DNA of 6,274 nt, taken from positions 1 through 6,274 of the forward strand of contig CALESR010000388.1 of assembly GCA_937907485.1 (NCBI GenBank), read 5' to 3'. The notes beneath the pieces are model-generated. The model searched no databases. It was given only the letters and a program-made list of their open reading frames with translations, and was not told the origin of the DNA. Positions 6,241-6,274 of the stretch are shown here, one piece after another. Made by a program: the position numbers and the translations under genes. Every line of letters starts with the position of its first letter. Position 1 is the stretch's first letter. This DNA comes from an uncultured Paracoccaceae bacterium (GTDB taxonomy: Bacteria; Pseudomonadota; Alphaproteobacteria; Rhodobacterales; Rhodobacteraceae).

Positions 6241-6274
6241 CCCCCTGAGGGTATTTGAAAAGCAAAGATGGGGG
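6241..6274. repeat. Possible family-specific intergenic repeat (CCCCCTGAGGGTATTTG type), cut by the window edge
   Basis: The stretch begins CCCCCTGAGGGTATTTGAAA, continues with an A-rich AGCAAAGA segment and ends GGGGG at the window edge. Its layout, a C-rich run, a short CCCTGAGGG palindrome, TATTT and then a purine-rich tail, resembles a short element that I recall recurring between genes in Rhodobacteraceae genomes. The first and last five bases (CCCCC, GGGGG) are also complementary. Only one copy is in this window, so its repeat nature is from memory, not shown here. Confidence 0.3.

Overview
This 6.3 kb window looks like chromosomal DNA from a GC-rich alphaproteobacterium, most likely a flagellated member of the Rhodobacteraceae. 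The reasons are strong G/C preference at third codon positions, a motB-flgE-flgK gene order that I recall from that family, CtrA-like motifs in front of flagellar genes, and the style of the intergenic sequence at the right end. The genus cannot be fixed from the sequence alone.

Left part (1-3161, minus strand): a flagellar block transcribed right to left in the order motB (stator, proton channel and peptidoglycan anchor), flgE (hook protein), flgK (first hook-filament junction protein, cut by the window edge). motB and flgE are separated by 82 bp, flgE and flgK by only 19 bp, so flgE-flgK are almost certainly co-transcribed. Both intergenic regions, before motB and before flgE, hold a one-mismatch copy of the CtrA consensus (TTAA-N7-TTAAC) on the coding strand.

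Middle part (3221-4462, minus strand): a PPP-type metallophosphoesterase and a small MaoC/NodN-like hot-dog-fold hydratase. Both read in the same direction as the flagellar genes, but they have no obvious flagellar role.

Right part (4463-6274): a 194 bp divergent intergenic region, then a complete benzoate-CoA ligase on the plus strand. The ligase is followed by a hairpin terminator and a stretch that resembles a family-specific intergenic repeat. The divergent region is the most informative non-coding part. It carries three pairs of TGCA/TGCG-type half-sites, each pair phased 10 bp apart, overlapping a plausible sigma-70 promoter. This is the architecture known for BzdR/BoxR, the benzoyl-CoA-responsive repressors, and it supports assigning the ligase to benzoate activation at the head of a benzoyl-CoA pathway.

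There is no gene-free stretch longer than 300 bases. I saw no RNA genes, CRISPR arrays, insertion sequences or phage genes. Every gene belongs to a known family. I do not see a new system here; the points worth checking are regulatory.
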